A stretch of DNA of 64,000 nucleotides from Hyphodiscus hymeniophilus (GCA_016508695.1 VNKQ01000018.1:930001-994000); one strand, 5' to 3'; shown: positions 43,919-55,915, counted from the first letter of the stretch. A program made the numbers and translations. The notes: generated by a model not told the origin, from the sequence alone.

Positions 43919-44713
43919 ATGTGTTCGCTGGAAACGCCAAGATGTCAAAATCAAGAGACGGTTCCGCGAAGGGTCACACGGACGTCCGGAGTGCCAGTCT
44001 TCGAACTCATCACCTCAGACTTTGACGTCGATGACTTTGACGGCGATGAGGAAATACCAGGTAAGGAACCTGACTTGCAATGCGAGATAACAAGCTTAAC
44101 GAAAGCAGAAACTCCAGTTCATCCGCACCCACTCACAGCCTTCCTCCCCCCATTCATCTTCACCACGCACCTATCACCGTCTCAGAAATTGAATCAGCCA
44201 TTCCCCTACAACATGTCTACGTCAAACGGTGTTATTTCTTGGAGCATCACCTTCGTGCTCGGTTCGGTTTTCTTCTGGTTTCAGAGCATGTTTTTAGATC
44301 AGTACCAAAGCAACCATCCAGGGCTGCAACTCACCAAATTTCGTTTGGTGGCCGTTCTCTACGCCGTGGTGTTGGTGGTGGAGTTCTTCCTCGGTATCTG
44401 TTCGAGCCTCTATCCGTTGTCCTATGGGTGCGTGTTGAGGCTTAGAGAGGGAAAATGGCCGAGAAGGGGAAGGGTTCGGGGGAGTGAGGGGGAATGGGAG
44501 ATTGGATGCGGGGACGAAGAAAGTGGAGAGCTGAGAAGTGACGATGCGGGACAGGATTTCCGGATTGCGGAATATACCTTGGTCGGGGTCTTAGTTTTGG
44601 GGGCTTGGAGAATGTTGAGAGGGAAAGAAGAGAGGGACCAACCGGAACGTTGGGAGAGCGAGGAAAAGGTCGGATTGAGTGAAGAAGTGCAAAGTAGAGA
44701 ACAGCGAAGGTAG
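43919..44713 (+). CDS. Putative small membrane protein of unknown function
   Basis: Not recognised. The frame is open from ATG 43919 (264 codons). A 48-bp intron with gtaagg/gcag ends (44061-44108) may be removed, giving 248 residues; because it is a multiple of three without a stop, either form is readable. A shorter start at ATG 44213 (MSTSNGVIS, 166 residues) is also possible and puts a membrane helix near the N-terminus. Visible parts: an Asp-rich DFDVDDFDGDEEIP, helices ITFVLGSVFFWFQSMF and LVAVLYAVVLVVEFFLGICSS, and a charged Glu/Arg-rich tail. Its stop lies 19 bp from the stop of the convergent HET gene. Confidence 0.45.
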   Translation: MCSLETPRCQNQETVPRRVTRTSGVPVFELITSDFDVDDFDGDEEIPGKEPDLQCEITSLTKAETPVHPHPLTAFLPPFIFTTHLSPSQKLNQPFPYNMSTSNGVISWSITFVLGSVFFWFQSMFLDQYQSNHPGLQLTKFRLVAVLYAVVLVVEFFLGICSSLYPLSYGCVLRLREGKWPRRGRVRGSEGEWEIGCGDEESGELRSDDAGQDFRIAEYTLVGVLVLGAWRMLRGKEERDQPERWESEEKVGLSEEVQSREQRR

Positions 44714-44732
44714 AAGATCCGATCAAGCTGGC

Positions 44733-46891
44733 CTATACAATTGAGATAACTCTCGTTTCCCAGCCTCTGAAGCCCTGGAAAGTGTCCAGAGTGGTCTCAG
44801 CGATACCAATCCTCTGATAATGTTCTTTATGCTCTCCACTTACCCATTCACCCGGGGTATCGTCTATTTTATATTGACTATCTGCCTTCCTATCGCTCTT
44901 GAGTTTAACTGGTGTTAGCAAGAGATAATATGATGCAAATTTGTCGAGTTTCGCTCCCGCTGGTCCGCTCGTTATATGTAAAAGATACATATCCTTGACT
45001 ATGCCTGCATGTGCCTCCACAGTGTCGTCCGCACTGTAAAGGAGGCGACCTTCTTCAAAGTACCGCATGTCGCTGTCCAAATGGCAAACCAACCCAATTG
45101 TTAGAACGCTGCTCGAGTTTTCACATTCGTAGATTTGTCGATATTGAATGGAGCTGTTGAGAAGGATGCCAGAAGTAGGATCCCATTTTGAAAGGGAGCA
45201 CCAAGATGAACGGATAGTCAGAATTCCTGAAGTCAGTCTCCCGTAGATATCTTCTCTTTCCGGTGTGACATCACAGCTCAGTAGCTCTGCGTTCGGGCCA
45301 GTAGTGTTTCCAAGGACTCTCACTGCATGCAGAGGGTGCTTGACTACCACCGATAGCGAAGCCCAGCTCCAGCTTGGTGCTATGTACTTCCATGTCGTTG
45401 ATCTGTAGCCGGTAGCGCAGTATGACCAGAGCAATCCTCGACGGAAATCTTCGAGCCAGATGCCAGCTTTGTAAGTGAAGCCTGTCTGATTGGCAATTTC
45501 TCGGGCCAGACCCGATATAGCTGGAAATTTATCTTCGGACCTTGTAAGGTCACGCTGCATGTAGGACTCGACGATAGTATACCATGAATTTCGCAGAACT
45601 AGGTTTGAGGGACTTCGTAGGAACATATGCTTCATATGAGTTTCAATCTTGGTAAGTGCGCCTGCCGTTTCCACAACGCCTTCGATGCTCTCGACTTTCC
45701 TATGTTTCTGGCATTCCCAGTAGAGCTGTTTGGAAGCGTAGTGCACGCTCCTGGGTGACAGTAGATCCTCTTGAAGTGTCCAGCCACGAGAGTTTAGAGG
45801 CTGTGCGTGAGATATAGCATCATATCTATCCATTCGCGCACGAAACCGGACATAATCGTTGTTGAGGTGAGACTGAGTTGATCTCTGTGCGGGGGCGATG
45901 TTGTTTACCACTAAGTTGAGCGGCATAGCTACTAGAAAGACATCACTGTCAGAATATGGGTGCCTATCGTAGTTCAAAAACCCTTGCTCGTCACCAGAAA
46001 GGTGATCAGGAGCAACAGTCAGCATGGAGCCTCTATAGTATTCCTGCATTTTGCTTGATTCAGCAAGCCAGTCTTCAGTGGAATCTTGCAGAATACACAG
46101 TGAATCGATCCAGATATATCGAAAGCCTAGTCTCCTAGTAAACTTGATCGCATCCGAAAAGGTTCGAGGTAGGGTGTCCATATCGATACCCGCGAATCGT
46201 TGCGCCAGATTTGAACTCTCCGTCACAAATCGCACTTCATTGCCCCAGCAATGTGATAGAGTTAGCCATTTGCCTTGCGTTCTCCCAGTGGCATATAGTT
46301 TCGGTGTGGCTGTTCCATCTTCAGGCCCCACATCGACCACGCGTGTGGGTAGACGTAAAGAATCTCCAGCTGGACAAGAAGTCCCGTGTTCTGTCAGACA
46401 CTCTTGCATCCATCTTTCAATATCCCGGAAGCATTCTTCAGACCCCGCGAAGCGAGCTACAGGCCTTCCACAGACGAGTCCGTTCGATGCAGCAAGTGAG
46501 TCTATCCGGATCTCAGTGACTTGAACCCAGCAGTGACTGGAAGTAGCCCACCTTGTGAGACATAGAGGCCAAAGTCGAGTGATATTCCACCATCTTGGTA
46601 GAACCAAATCATATCCGCACCCAGATAATTCGGGGCCCGACTAGCATCATCTCGACAATATGTTTTGTAGAATATCTGTCCCTTCTCTGACTCAAGGAAG
46701 GTTTCCTCTCCATCCCCGATCATCTGTCTATGCTTTACAGCATGCTCGACAAGGACTTGGCAAGCCTTGCATCCTTCAAGAGCTGAGGCTTTGAGTGCTT
46801 GAGTTGATGCGTGATGTTTTGGGGGTGACTTTACAACACCAGGGAAGTAAGCGGCACGGAGATTCAAGGCGCTACATATTGCACACAGCAT
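44733..46891 (-). CDS. HET-domain protein (heterokaryon incompatibility type, two exons)
   Basis: Member of the HET family; several characterised members trigger cell death when unlike strains fuse. Exons in coding order are 46891-46552 and 46501-44733, giving 702 residues. A Cys-containing N-terminus (MLCAICSALNL) precedes the HET domain, whose three conserved blocks are present: LSHCWG (195-200), RRLGFRYIWIDSLCILQD (236-253) and RGWTLQEDLLSPR (352-364). The C-terminal 300 residues are of no known fold. The intron is 50 bp and was set by the in-frame join YVSQ-DSLAASNG. No repeat domain or NACHT is fused to it. The start uses the first ATG in frame. Confidence 0.9.
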
Positions 46892-47289
46892 GATGTCAAT
46901 GTACAAGGAGGAGAGTTTAATGATGTGACTTCGAGACGTTGAATGGCGTTGTGTATTACAGTAGGTATGCGTTTACCGGTAAGCGAGGCCGGAGGGCCCA
47001 GCTACCACCGTGACTTTATGCCCTACAGCACGCTACGATGAAGCAACCGTCGGATACCAGTTGCCTTGTACCTTAGAAGTAGTGCCTGCCATGACTTTTC
47101 CCGAGTAACATAGGGGTTTTCGGCTGATTAGAGGTCTCCGTGTTTGTATTAAATTATCCTCTCACAACGAGCATATCACTAGCAGCTCTTCATCAATGGA
47201 CTCTATTGATTCCTGATCTCGCGCCATGCTATTATACATCAATTCATGCTCCCGTCCTCCATCCAGTTCCTCTATGCCTACGCAACCGC
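46892..47289. other. Intergenic upstream of the HET gene
   Basis: 398 bp between the HET start and the 3' end of the ZZ/EF-hand gene. It must contain the HET promoter; nothing specific seen. Confidence 0.5.
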
Positions 47290-50289
47290 CTATGGAATAC
47301 AGAACTCGATCCAGCTCCCCAAATAATCCATCTGATTCCCACGTTCTTCCTCCCTTCTGTATTGCCTAACCACATTCTCAAATTCCTCGAAACCTAGCCT
47401 TCCCCAACCACCCCGCACCTCTTTTTCCCGTTCCGCCTGATCGCATTTCCAGAGCTTAAAGAGGTAATCCTTGTCCTGAGCAGGATCGTTTTCGAGGGTC
47501 ACCGGTATCCCGTCTCGGGATGACTTGGGTGTTGAGTGGGCGGGGTCGACAGGCTTGTTCGCAGGAGGAGCTGGCGAGGGTGGAAAAGAATTGATGTGTT
47601 CTTGGAAGCGCGGCGTACGGCCTGCTACTGGGGTTGTTTGGCGAGGTTGCGTGGCGTTGGGTCGAAATTGTGGGAGTGTTGGGTCGCGATATGAGGCAGG
47701 TTCGGAGGACAGAGATGCGGGACTCGGCGGTGTAGCTTGCGGAGTTGAGTGGGGAGAATGTATGTGCTCGCCCGGACCATCGTCATATTGGGCGATGATT
47801 GAAAGGGCTGAAGTTGGTGAGGTAGGAGGACCTGACGGTGGTGGTAGATTCGTGCCAACGATCGCCTCGATCTCCGGAGTATGACTAGAAGGAGCATGCT
47901 GAGGCTCTGCCAACGTAGGGCCACTTCCTATGCTGTATCCAGTAGCTTCTAGAAGTTCTTCCAGTGGTCTTTCACGGACTTCCTCAACTTCCACCTCGGG
48001 GAAGCTAGGCCAGACGGGCTGACGTGATGTCGGGGGAAGTGGTGGTCTACCTGGGGAATCTTGCTTCTTTTCCTGTTCGGCTTCTTTCCTTATGGCCCAC
48101 TGCTCAAATTCAGGCGTTGTGAATAGTTGTCCGTACCTTTCCCGATCCAACTTCGTCTCTGCAGCTTCAAGAGCCAGATCTTCCTTGGCCTTAAATAGTG
48201 GGTCGAGGAGCTCATTGAAAGACTGTTGCGTGACTTGATATAGAATTTCCTTCCCTGCATCTTTCTCCACATCCGGAATTTCCATCCCTCCCCAACGTTC
48301 AGGTACGCTTCTCGATGATGTTGATGGATTCGACCGAGTATCAAAATCGTCCATGTCTTCCGCAAATCGAACTCTGGAGGAAGATCGAGAATGATAAGTA
48401 GGACGTGACTGAGGATTGGAACTTTCTCCAGCATTGCCGGTCTGTGCCAATACGTCGTCATCCTCGTTCCAATTAGCTGGCGGCGTTGCGCCTTCCTCTT
48501 CATCTGTATAGAACTGCCTTCTCTTCCATCGCTCGTATATCGTGCGCTGGGTACGCTCTCTCTCAACCGCATGGGCCAATACAAAAGGACGGCTCGATCG
48601 ATGGACATCAGCAACTCGAGTTCCTGGCCCATCCACAGCTTCCGCGTCCTCGTCTGTAACATTGACGAACCTTGGAGGCCATTTCGAATCATCATCTGTA
48701 GGCTTTTCTTCTTCGGATTCGCTATGTGAATCATTGTCTTCTTCGTTCTCCTGGTCCGCCATCGCCAAGACTGGATGCGAGTTGGTGAACATACCCACAA
48801 ACTCTGCTCTCTGTCTCCTGGAAGTCCTCACTCGTCGTCGACGAGTCAAGTTTGCAATGACGTCCGGCATTTGCTCGATGGACATCGGCGGATTCAACAT
48901 GGCATCCCAGTACGCCCCATTATTGACGTTTCTCTCCCTCCACAGGTTCCCACCAGGCAGTGCTCTCTTAAAGACATCCTCCCGGTCTCCGGTATCGTCA
49001 CCACTTTCATTGATAACACCTTTTCCATCGGTAATTTCCAAGTCACCATTGGGCTGTACAGTCTTACCCTCTCCCGTGCGTGGATCAGGGGCAGGTGGAT
49101 ACCGCCCATCGTGTCCGAAGGCACTGCTGAGAGGTTGTCGGCCGCTAACAAGGCGATGGGCCTCCGTAGTACTCATTTGTTGATCATCCATACCGTCCAG
49201 CATATCTCGATGCATCTGCCTGTAGAGCACGTAATAGGAGCGGAACATTCGCAGGAAGTCTTTCCGGTCAACAAAACCATCTCCATCTATATCGTAGCCT
49301 TCAAAGATCTTCTTCCACTTATCCTTCTTTTTCCGATATGCAAGTCCATGGAGAAATTCGGGGAAGCTGATCTTGTTGTCTTTATTTGTATCGTAGAAGG
49401 AGAACATCCTGTCGAAAATAAGACTGGGCGCTGGGTGTCTATAGCCTCCAGAAGGTACCAAGCATCTCTCAAATGTTCTTCGATCCATAGCCAAGCCTAT
49501 ATCATCCGGGTCATCCCTCCAATCTGTGTTTGCCATGAAAGTCCATTGTTCCCAATATGCATCTATTTCTGGTCTTTCAAAACCTGTCTCTCGGGAAAGC
49601 ATCAGAATCAACTCCTTTGGCAGTACTCTCATCATGGAATCTGGATCCCCCGTATACCATACTGGCTGAAGATGTCTGGGCCCAAATGATGGCGTAGGTA
49701 CCCGAATTTTGTAGAATATATGGGTCTTGATATGTAGTCCTTGCGATTCGCAGCCTTCGCAAAGATCGTAGTCTGAGCAGTTCGCACACCGATATCGAAT
49801 TCCTCGTATGGGAACGACGCCGCAGCCATTGCATGCGCAACCTCTGTGAACATATGCGTTCCGTCTTGTAGCGTCCTCCGAGACCCGGAAGAGAAGTTGC
49901 ACGATATTTTGGCCACTGCGCTGATACGATTGTTGGGTTTGAGCATCGTTCCAGCTGTAGTCGTCTTGAAAAGTCGATTCATCGACTACTGTTTCTCCAT
50001 CAGTCAGAGGCAGGATGTCTGGTGGGTTTGGTAGTCCTGAACTATCGTCGTTCTCTCCTGAGTCATCTTCGAACAACGATGTGGCGTCTTCACGAGTGGT
50101 GGTGTTTCGCCTTCGCCGACGATGGATGGCATTGCTGCGGTGCAGGCTCGTATTCGGAGAGGACTCGCTGTGAGAATAATTGCTGATGTAGGCGTAGTAT
50201 GATCCGCATGCAGCTGCGAGGACTGCGATGGTCAAGACTGTGGCCCTAGACCTCGACAGTGTGCTCGAGGCTACGGATGAGGCTGACAT
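47290..50289 (-). CDS. ZZ zinc-finger and EF-hand protein with N-terminal membrane anchor (single exon)
   Basis: Function not known. The frame is open further upstream to 50649, but the first ATG with a sensible N-terminus is 50289 (MSASSVASS), giving 999 residues. A hydrophobic signal-anchor lies at about 16-36. A ZZ-type zinc finger is at about 148-194 (CxxC pairs, HRGCACNGCG, CANC, CEGC). Two EF-hand loops follow: DTNKDNKISFPE (300-311) and DIDGDGFVDRKD (333-344). The rest is low-complexity, Pro/Ser/Glu-rich, with a charged Lys/Glu segment near 730-800. The combination suggests a Ca2+-responsive, membrane-tethered adaptor that could recognise N-terminal degrons or partner peptides; this is inference. 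Confidence 0.8.
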   Translation of the reverse strand: MSASSVASSTLSRSRATVLTIAVLAAACGSYYAYISNYSHSESSPNTSLHRSNAIHRRRRRNTTTREDATSLFEDDSGENDDSSGLPNPPDILPLTDGETVVDESTFQDDYSWNDAQTQQSYQRSGQNIVQLLFRVSEDATRRNAYVHRGCACNGCGVVPIRGIRYRCANCSDYDLCEGCESQGLHIKTHIFYKIRVPTPSFGPRHLQPVWYTGDPDSMMRVLPKELILMLSRETGFERPEIDAYWEQWTFMANTDWRDDPDDIGLAMDRRTFERCLVPSGGYRHPAPSLIFDRMFSFYDTNKDNKISFPEFLHGLAYRKKKDKWKKIFEGYDIDGDGFVDRKDFLRMFRSYYVLYRQMHRDMLDGMDDQQMSTTEAHRLVSGRQPLSSAFGHDGRYPPAPDPRTGEGKTVQPNGDLEITDGKGVINESGDDTGDREDVFKRALPGGNLWRERNVNNGAYWDAMLNPPMSIEQMPDVIANLTRRRRVRTSRRQRAEFVGMFTNSHPVLAMADQENEEDNDSHSESEEEKPTDDDSKWPPRFVNVTDEDAEAVDGPGTRVADVHRSSRPFVLAHAVERERTQRTIYERWKRRQFYTDEEEGATPPANWNEDDDVLAQTGNAGESSNPQSRPTYHSRSSSRVRFAEDMDDFDTRSNPSTSSRSVPERWGGMEIPDVEKDAGKEILYQVTQQSFNELLDPLFKAKEDLALEAAETKLDRERYGQLFTTPEFEQWAIRKEAEQEKKQDSPGRPPLPPTSRQPVWPSFPEVEVEEVRERPLEELLEATGYSIGSGPTLAEPQHAPSSHTPEIEAIVGTNLPPPSGPPTSPTSALSIIAQYDDGPGEHIHSPHSTPQATPPSPASLSSEPASYRDPTLPQFRPNATQPRQTTPVAGRTPRFQEHINSFPPSPAPPANKPVDPAHSTPKSSRDGIPVTLENDPAQDKDYLFKLWKCDQAEREKEVRGGWGRLGFEEFENVVRQYRREEERGNQMDYLGSWIEFCIP

Positions 50290-51570
50290 TGAGGCGGTAG
50301 ATGATGAGGGTTTGTAGCAGTGGAAGGCTACGGCGGGATGGTAATAGTGGATGATACCATCTCTGCAGCGTTGATAGCGGTGCAAGATGATACCGTTTAT
50401 ATGATTCAGTCGTCGAGGGTTGTTGGCAGAAGGTTGGATGTGTTTCTCTACGAATTGACGATCGCGTAGAAATTCAGTCGCGCATTGGCCATCCTCTTCT
50501 CTTCCCAGCTTCAGCCTTCTCCCACGAGTCTTATTATTACAGAAGTTTGCTTCTTCATCCGCTCCGAACTGGAGTCTGTACTGCTCTCCATAGCGAAATA
50601 TGGTGTAATACTCGACAGCCTCAATATGCGCCCATAAATCTTTCCCCAATCCCTCGTTGTCTCGCTCATGCAGTCATGTAGAAGGCTTTGCTTTGTCGAT
50701 TCTTGTTCTACGTCGCAATCAATCTCGTCTACGCAGCTTCGCGCATACAACTCTGCTGATACGTCTGCAGAGATATTCCTCCTACTCGAGTTGAGGTTGC
50801 TCAATGATCACTGAGCACATCAATCTCCGCCACAATAAGCACTCCTGCATTGGAATTGATCTAAGGGGTTTGTCCCTTGACTTGCCTCATCATCTACCTA
50901 TCTTGTCAACTGTCGATGGTGCAAAACTCATATGAATCCACAGCAGCTCTCCCCGCATCCCATTTACTACATACTTTATCCCATTGGGTATTCGTAGAAT
51001 GTATGGCTTGCCAGCCCGCAGCGATTCCGCATCAAGTCGGCGCCGATACGAGTAGGCTTGGAATATCCTGTTCTCCGTCCTGGTGGTCTGGTAATTCGTA
51101 TATTGCGATCCAAATAACTCCCTTATAGGAAGGTGATCGTAAGACGGGCGTGCCAAGAAGTCTTGCACTTCCACACCAACAGTCATGTTGCGTCTAAACC
51201 TCTCAGATGTTCTATCCGGACCTTCCAGTGGCGTCTAACCCTTCCACGACGGGATGAACCCGCCAATCGCCAGCACAGTGCCTAGAAAGTCGGGGGTATT
51301 ACAGTGGATGCGAGCTCTGCTGGCTTGGACAGAACAAGAAGGCGCCAGCAAGGTTCGCCGCAGCTTATCAGCTTACCCCTCGGTCGTTGTCCGTGCCTGG
51401 CAGGGGAAGCTCCTCTCGTCTTGTGCTGCTTGGGAAATTCAGGGAAACGTAGAGCTAGTCAGTCTACAGTCGACATGGACTGACTACATAAAGACCAATG
51501 GTGCCCATGGCTTTCATGATTCTTTTTCTTTGACCTTGAACGCCTTTAGCTCACTTCATCCCACTTCATC
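50290..51570. other. Divergent intergenic region
   Basis: 1.28 kb between the ZZ/EF-hand gene (minus) and the sedolisin (plus). The minus frame to 50649 lacks an ATG before 50289. Other short frames are unsupported. It should hold both promoters. Confidence 0.5.
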
Positions 51571-53645
51571 ATGCTGGGTGCTTCAATCTTGCTGGCAGTC
51601 GCCGCTGTCCACGCCGTATTTGCGAGTCCCATCGAATCGCGGACTGCATATGCAGTCAAGGAAACTCATCGCGCACCTCGAAAATGGACGAAGATGGGTC
51701 GTGCCTCGGGCGAGTCTATTCTTCATTTGCAGATTGGTGTTAAACAGGGTCAATTCGATGAGTTGGAACGTCACTTGTATGAAGGTGTGTGGTGCTCCCC
51801 AGATGAAGCTGTTTCCAAGCTATTTCTCCCCAAATCATGCTGATTGACTTAGTATCTGATCCAAGCCACCATCGCTATGGCCAGGTACATGCCCACCTCA
51901 GTTCTTCCCATTATTCTGCTTCTTTCGGTCCAATGGCTCCCGATATTTACTGACAAGCGCTTAGCATTTGACCCACGAAGAGGTCAACGAGCTCATCAAG
52001 CCAACTGACGACGCTCTTGATCTCATTCACGAGTGGCTGGCAGCCAACGGCATTGAGTATGCAACATATAGCCCCGCAATGGATTGGATCAACATTCAGA
52101 TCAATGTCATGACCGCCGAGCGTCTGCTGGACACAGAGTACTTCGTCTTCAAGCATGAAGGAGATGGAACCGAATTGATCCGCGCCCCAGAGTGGTCTCT
52201 GCCCAAACATCTCCATGAGCATGTGGACGCTATACAACCCACCACGTCTTTCATGCGCGCTATGAAGAGGTCTGATTTGGCAACTCCAGACCCAATTCCG
52301 TGGCCATACCCAGGTCTCACCAACCCCAAATCTCCCGAGCTGAAGAAGGTATGCAACATCAATGGCACAACACCGGATTGCTTCTCGACTTTGTACAAGA
52401 CGAAGGGTTATGTTCAGAAGGCTGCAGGCAAGAACAAGATTGGCTTCAACAACTTCCTAGGCGAAATCCCCATTCGACCAGACACCAAACAATTCCTTGG
52501 TAGATACAAGCCCAACGCTATTGCCGGAGCTTCTGAGTATAAGTTCGTCGACATCGCTGGTGGGCCCTCGCAAGATACTGGTCTAACACCGGCGCAAGCC
52601 GAATCGGGTATTTCCGTTGAAGCCAATCTTGATGTTCAGACAATCATTGGCATGACTTTTCCAATGCCTGTTACAGCTTACTCCACCAATGGTACGCCGC
52701 CTGAAATCCCAGATGCGGCAGCTGGAGACCCACCTGGAAATGAGCCCTACTTGGTCTGGCTTAATTATGTCCTTGGCCAGAAAAGCCTTCCCCAAGTCAT
52801 CAGCACATCATATGGCGACGACGAGCAAACCATTCCTCTCGATTACGCTAAGCGTGTGTGTAATGGCTTTGCACAACTTGGTGCGCGGGGCATCTCGGTC
52901 GTCTTCGGTTCGGGTGATGGTGGAGCTGGTGACATCGCTGGTAACGACGCATCTGTCTGCGTATCCAACGACGGGAAAAACACCTTTAAATTCATCGCAT
53001 CGTTCCCTCCCTCGTGCCCTTTTGTTACGACAGTAGGAGCGACCCAAGGCTTCGAGCCCGAAACCGCGGCTTCCAGGCCAGCAAACAGCTTGGGTCCTGA
53101 TGGAAACGTCCATGGATTCTACGCCTCTGGTAGTGGCTTCAGCGAATATTTCCCTCGCCCAAGTTATCAAGACAGAGTCGTCCCCGCATACGTGAAAAGC
53201 TTGAAGGGCGAACACAAAGGTCTTTTCAACCCAGGTAAGTCTGTCCTCTGATCGTCTCTTTTACATATTCCTTCAAATCGAAAGAGCTGACATTCCGTCA
53301 GAGGGCCGCGGATATCCCGACATTGCAGCTCAAGGCCTCTACTTTGACATTGTATGGAACTCGACCTTCACGATCATTTCCGGCACCAGCGCTGCTTGCC
53401 CGTTGATGGCTTCTATTATTGCGCTCACCAACGATGCACTACTCTCCGAGGGTAAAGCACCTCTTGGCTTCTTGAATCCTTGGCTGTATAGCAAGGGCTA
53501 TGAAGCATTCACGGATATCACATCTGGGGTTAACGGCGGTTGCAATACCACCGGCTTCCCAGTGCAGAAGGGTTGGGATGCGGTCACGGGTTTTGGAACA
53601 CCGATTTTCCCAGAGATGGTGAAGTTGGCCGGATGCAAGTGGTAG
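51571..53645 (+). CDS. Secreted sedolisin (S53) peptidase, tripeptidyl-peptidase type (four exons)
   Basis: Acid serine peptidase that releases tripeptides from protein N-termini outside the cell. Exons 51571-51784, 51853-51884 (32 nt), 51965-53234 and 53302-53645 give 619 residues, typical for fungal preproenzymes. A signal peptide (LLAVAAVHAVFA) and a pro-kumamolisin prodomain (to about 200) come first; the tiny exon 2 supplies DPSHHRYGQ, a conserved prodomain motif. Catalytic residues are visible: Glu301 and Asp305 in VEANLD, oxyanion Asp400 in GSGDGG, and Ser535 in SGTSAACP. The Ca2+ site lies near the C-terminus (FTDITSGVNGGC). All introns are canonical. It is complete, with no sign of damage. 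Confidence 0.94.
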
Positions 53646-54129
53646 ACGACGCAATGTCTGGATTGAAGCGGGAAAACCAGGTCATGATGCCGGTTGTGGT
53701 AGCAGAATCTGATTGAGCTTCGGCCCATAGACAATGATGATGATCATAATTATTTTCTCATCGTTTCATACATGCCACGTGAGATTCTACCAAATCCGTC
53801 GAGTAATCACAAACGAAAGAACGGCTTCATAATAATTCTGCACGTTTCGGAGCAATGTGAACAGTCGGTGCGAACGGAGCTTTGGAGATATACAGATTTA
53901 TCAGGTCTTTCATTATCTTTAACGACGAACATCACCCCCGGCATTCAGTCTAAAATCAATGAGTCGTGGGCTCAGACCAGTTGCGGTTATATTCTATTTT
54001 CTGATGTTTTTTGGCCTTTTGTAGAGTTCAGAGCTTCTGACGAAGGACTCCTGGCCCCCTCTTGCTTTCAAGACTCGCTTCTCCTTGAACGAAGGTCTTG
54101 AAACTCCTACCTGCTCACTGATAGAGTTC
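53646..54129. other. Spacer between convergent genes
   Basis: 484 bp containing the 3' ends of the sedolisin and acetyltransferase genes. Nothing else supported. Confidence 0.5.
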
Positions 54130-54855
54130 TCAATTTTCTGGAATATGCCTCGGTTCCCGAACCATCCAAGCTCGACTGTAGATTCCCCCACCTCCATATT
54201 TTGTAAGGTCTATATCACACTTCTGCACAATATGCCATCCGTTCTTCTCGTACGTGCTGACAGCTTGCGGTGTGCTCGTAAGCCAGATTCTACCTCTCAA
54301 CTCATCTGCCTTGTTTAGTCCCCACTGCAAGAGCAAAGAGCCAATACCCTGTCGCTGGTACGCAGGATCCACGAAGAAAAGTGAGAGGACTGCGTGAAGT
54401 CAGCCTTTCGCATATCTCTCACTGACGCAGACCAAGGGATCACTACATAAGTCTTCTGAAGGCTCAACATCTCTCGAGTAAGCCTCCGTCGGTCCATTCA
54501 CCTTCTCATTCCAAAGCGCCGTATTCACGCCAGGAATATCCGGCAGACCAGCCGATTTCTTGGTTTCTCCGACCGTGACGTCCTTCCTCTTAGGAGCGTC
54601 CGGCTTGGGTAAGTCCCAAGTAGCGAACCCGACTAGTTTCTCGCCAGCCATGGCTTTGAAGGTTACTCGGAATTCCTTTTGTACTGGAGTGAATAGTCCT
54701 TGGACAGCCACAGCATCGTGTACCGAGTCTCCTGCTACACCCCAGATTAGAGGGTATGCGGCATCTGAAGATGAGAAGGCGGCGGTCATGACTGAAGCGA
54801 GTTTGGGTGCATTTTCTTCTTTTGCGAGGGCGGTTGTAATGTTCGGTGGTGCCAT
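54130..54855 (-). CDS. GNAT-family N-acetyltransferase (two exons)
   Basis: Transfers acetyl from acetyl-CoA to an amine of unknown identity. Exons in coding order are 54855-54444 and 54389-54130, giving 223 residues. The 54-bp intron was chosen because it yields LSLFFVDPAYQRQGIGSLLL, the acetyl-CoA-binding motif A (Q/RxxGxG/A), in frame; a stronger gtgaga donor 21 bases downstream would leave only a 33-bp intron. Motif B follows (TPQAVSTYEKNGW). The N-terminal half (FTPVQKEFRVTFKAM) matches the general fungal GNAT layout with a substrate-binding insert. No signal or membrane segment. Confidence 0.85.
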
Positions 54856-55915
54856 GCTGAAACAATTAAGATTGACTGATAAATGCTGCGGAAAGGAGGA
54901 ATTTTATTGGCGGCCAGTCCACAAAGGCTTATGTCTGTGTTCACTCCCGAATTCCTAGCAATGTCTTTCCAATAAAGCTCAGTAAAAGGCAAGAGATTTG
55001 AGATGATGATGATCATAGCAAAACAAAGGTCAAACCCGTTAAGATATCCGTCTGACCGCGTACAGACCTTAAGATTCAACTTTCAAGCGGGATCAAAGAC
55101 GGTCTGGACATTCCAACTTTGGAGATTCGCATACTACCTCTGCTACTTTGATTTACAATTTGTATGTAAGTACATACATCTGGGCTTTCTGTCTGGATCT
55201 GCTTTGACTTAGACGTGACTCACAGGCTTCCTCGCTTCTCAAACAGGAAGGACATTTACCAACACATGACCCAAGCAAAGGCTTAATAATTGGTCCCGTG
55301 ACTTATTTCACGGAATACATCAGATCTTCTATTGTTCTTCTTATTATACTTGCAAATTGCTAACGTGCTTACTCTGAGCTTGATCAACCACAAAATACCG
55401 AATTCCTGGTTTTACTTTGCAATGTCTGATGGGTATAGCAGGTTTAGCAGCACAAGTTTCTTACCTAATTCTGCAACATCCCCCTTTATATTCTTCCATG
55501 CCGAGTTTTGTTGTGACATATGTCAATTGGTACTCCCTACTTAGTTGGCCTGTATCATATAAACTCGTGGCTTTTCTTAAACCCTGATCTCTCCTTTTTC
55601 AACTTCGTGGATATTCTAATACACTCAGTGCCATACTATCTAAAACCCCTTCACAATGTACGGGAGAACACAGAGTACCTAGTGACTCCCAATGACTCTC
55701 CTTCTCAAAGTTCCGCCCTGGATAGACACTGTTCTGGTTAGGGGCATCCTCATTCAATGGGTTGTTGTGAGCTGGAACATACTTAGTATTATTATTAAAC
55801 CTTGTCCACTTGTGGTAGTATTTCACATCTTCACGATGGGCTAAGATCCATGGTTTGTCGGTTTCATCGTACATCAAATATTCATGGAGAGGCCATGAGA
55901 TGGAGCTCCCCTCTC
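54856..55915. other. Intergenic; one minus-strand frame may be coding
   Basis: 1.06 kb. The minus frame 55928-55599 (up to 109 codons) contains WPLHEYLMYDETDKPW and KYYHKWTRFNNNTKYV, which look less random than other small frames and could be a last exon of the ULD-type gene upstream. Joining it would need a 35-bp intron, so it is not included. Otherwise AT-rich with nothing supported. Confidence 0.4.

Noticed and set aside
48542..49689. Long plus-strand frames (213 and 304 codons) opposite the ZZ/EF-hand gene
   Set aside because: Antisense to a well-supported 999-codon gene with real domains; no motif of their own.
54411..54443. Stronger gtgaga donor for the GNAT intron
   Set aside because: It would make a 33-bp intron, too short for efficient splicing; the 54-bp choice gives the same frame and a better motif A join.
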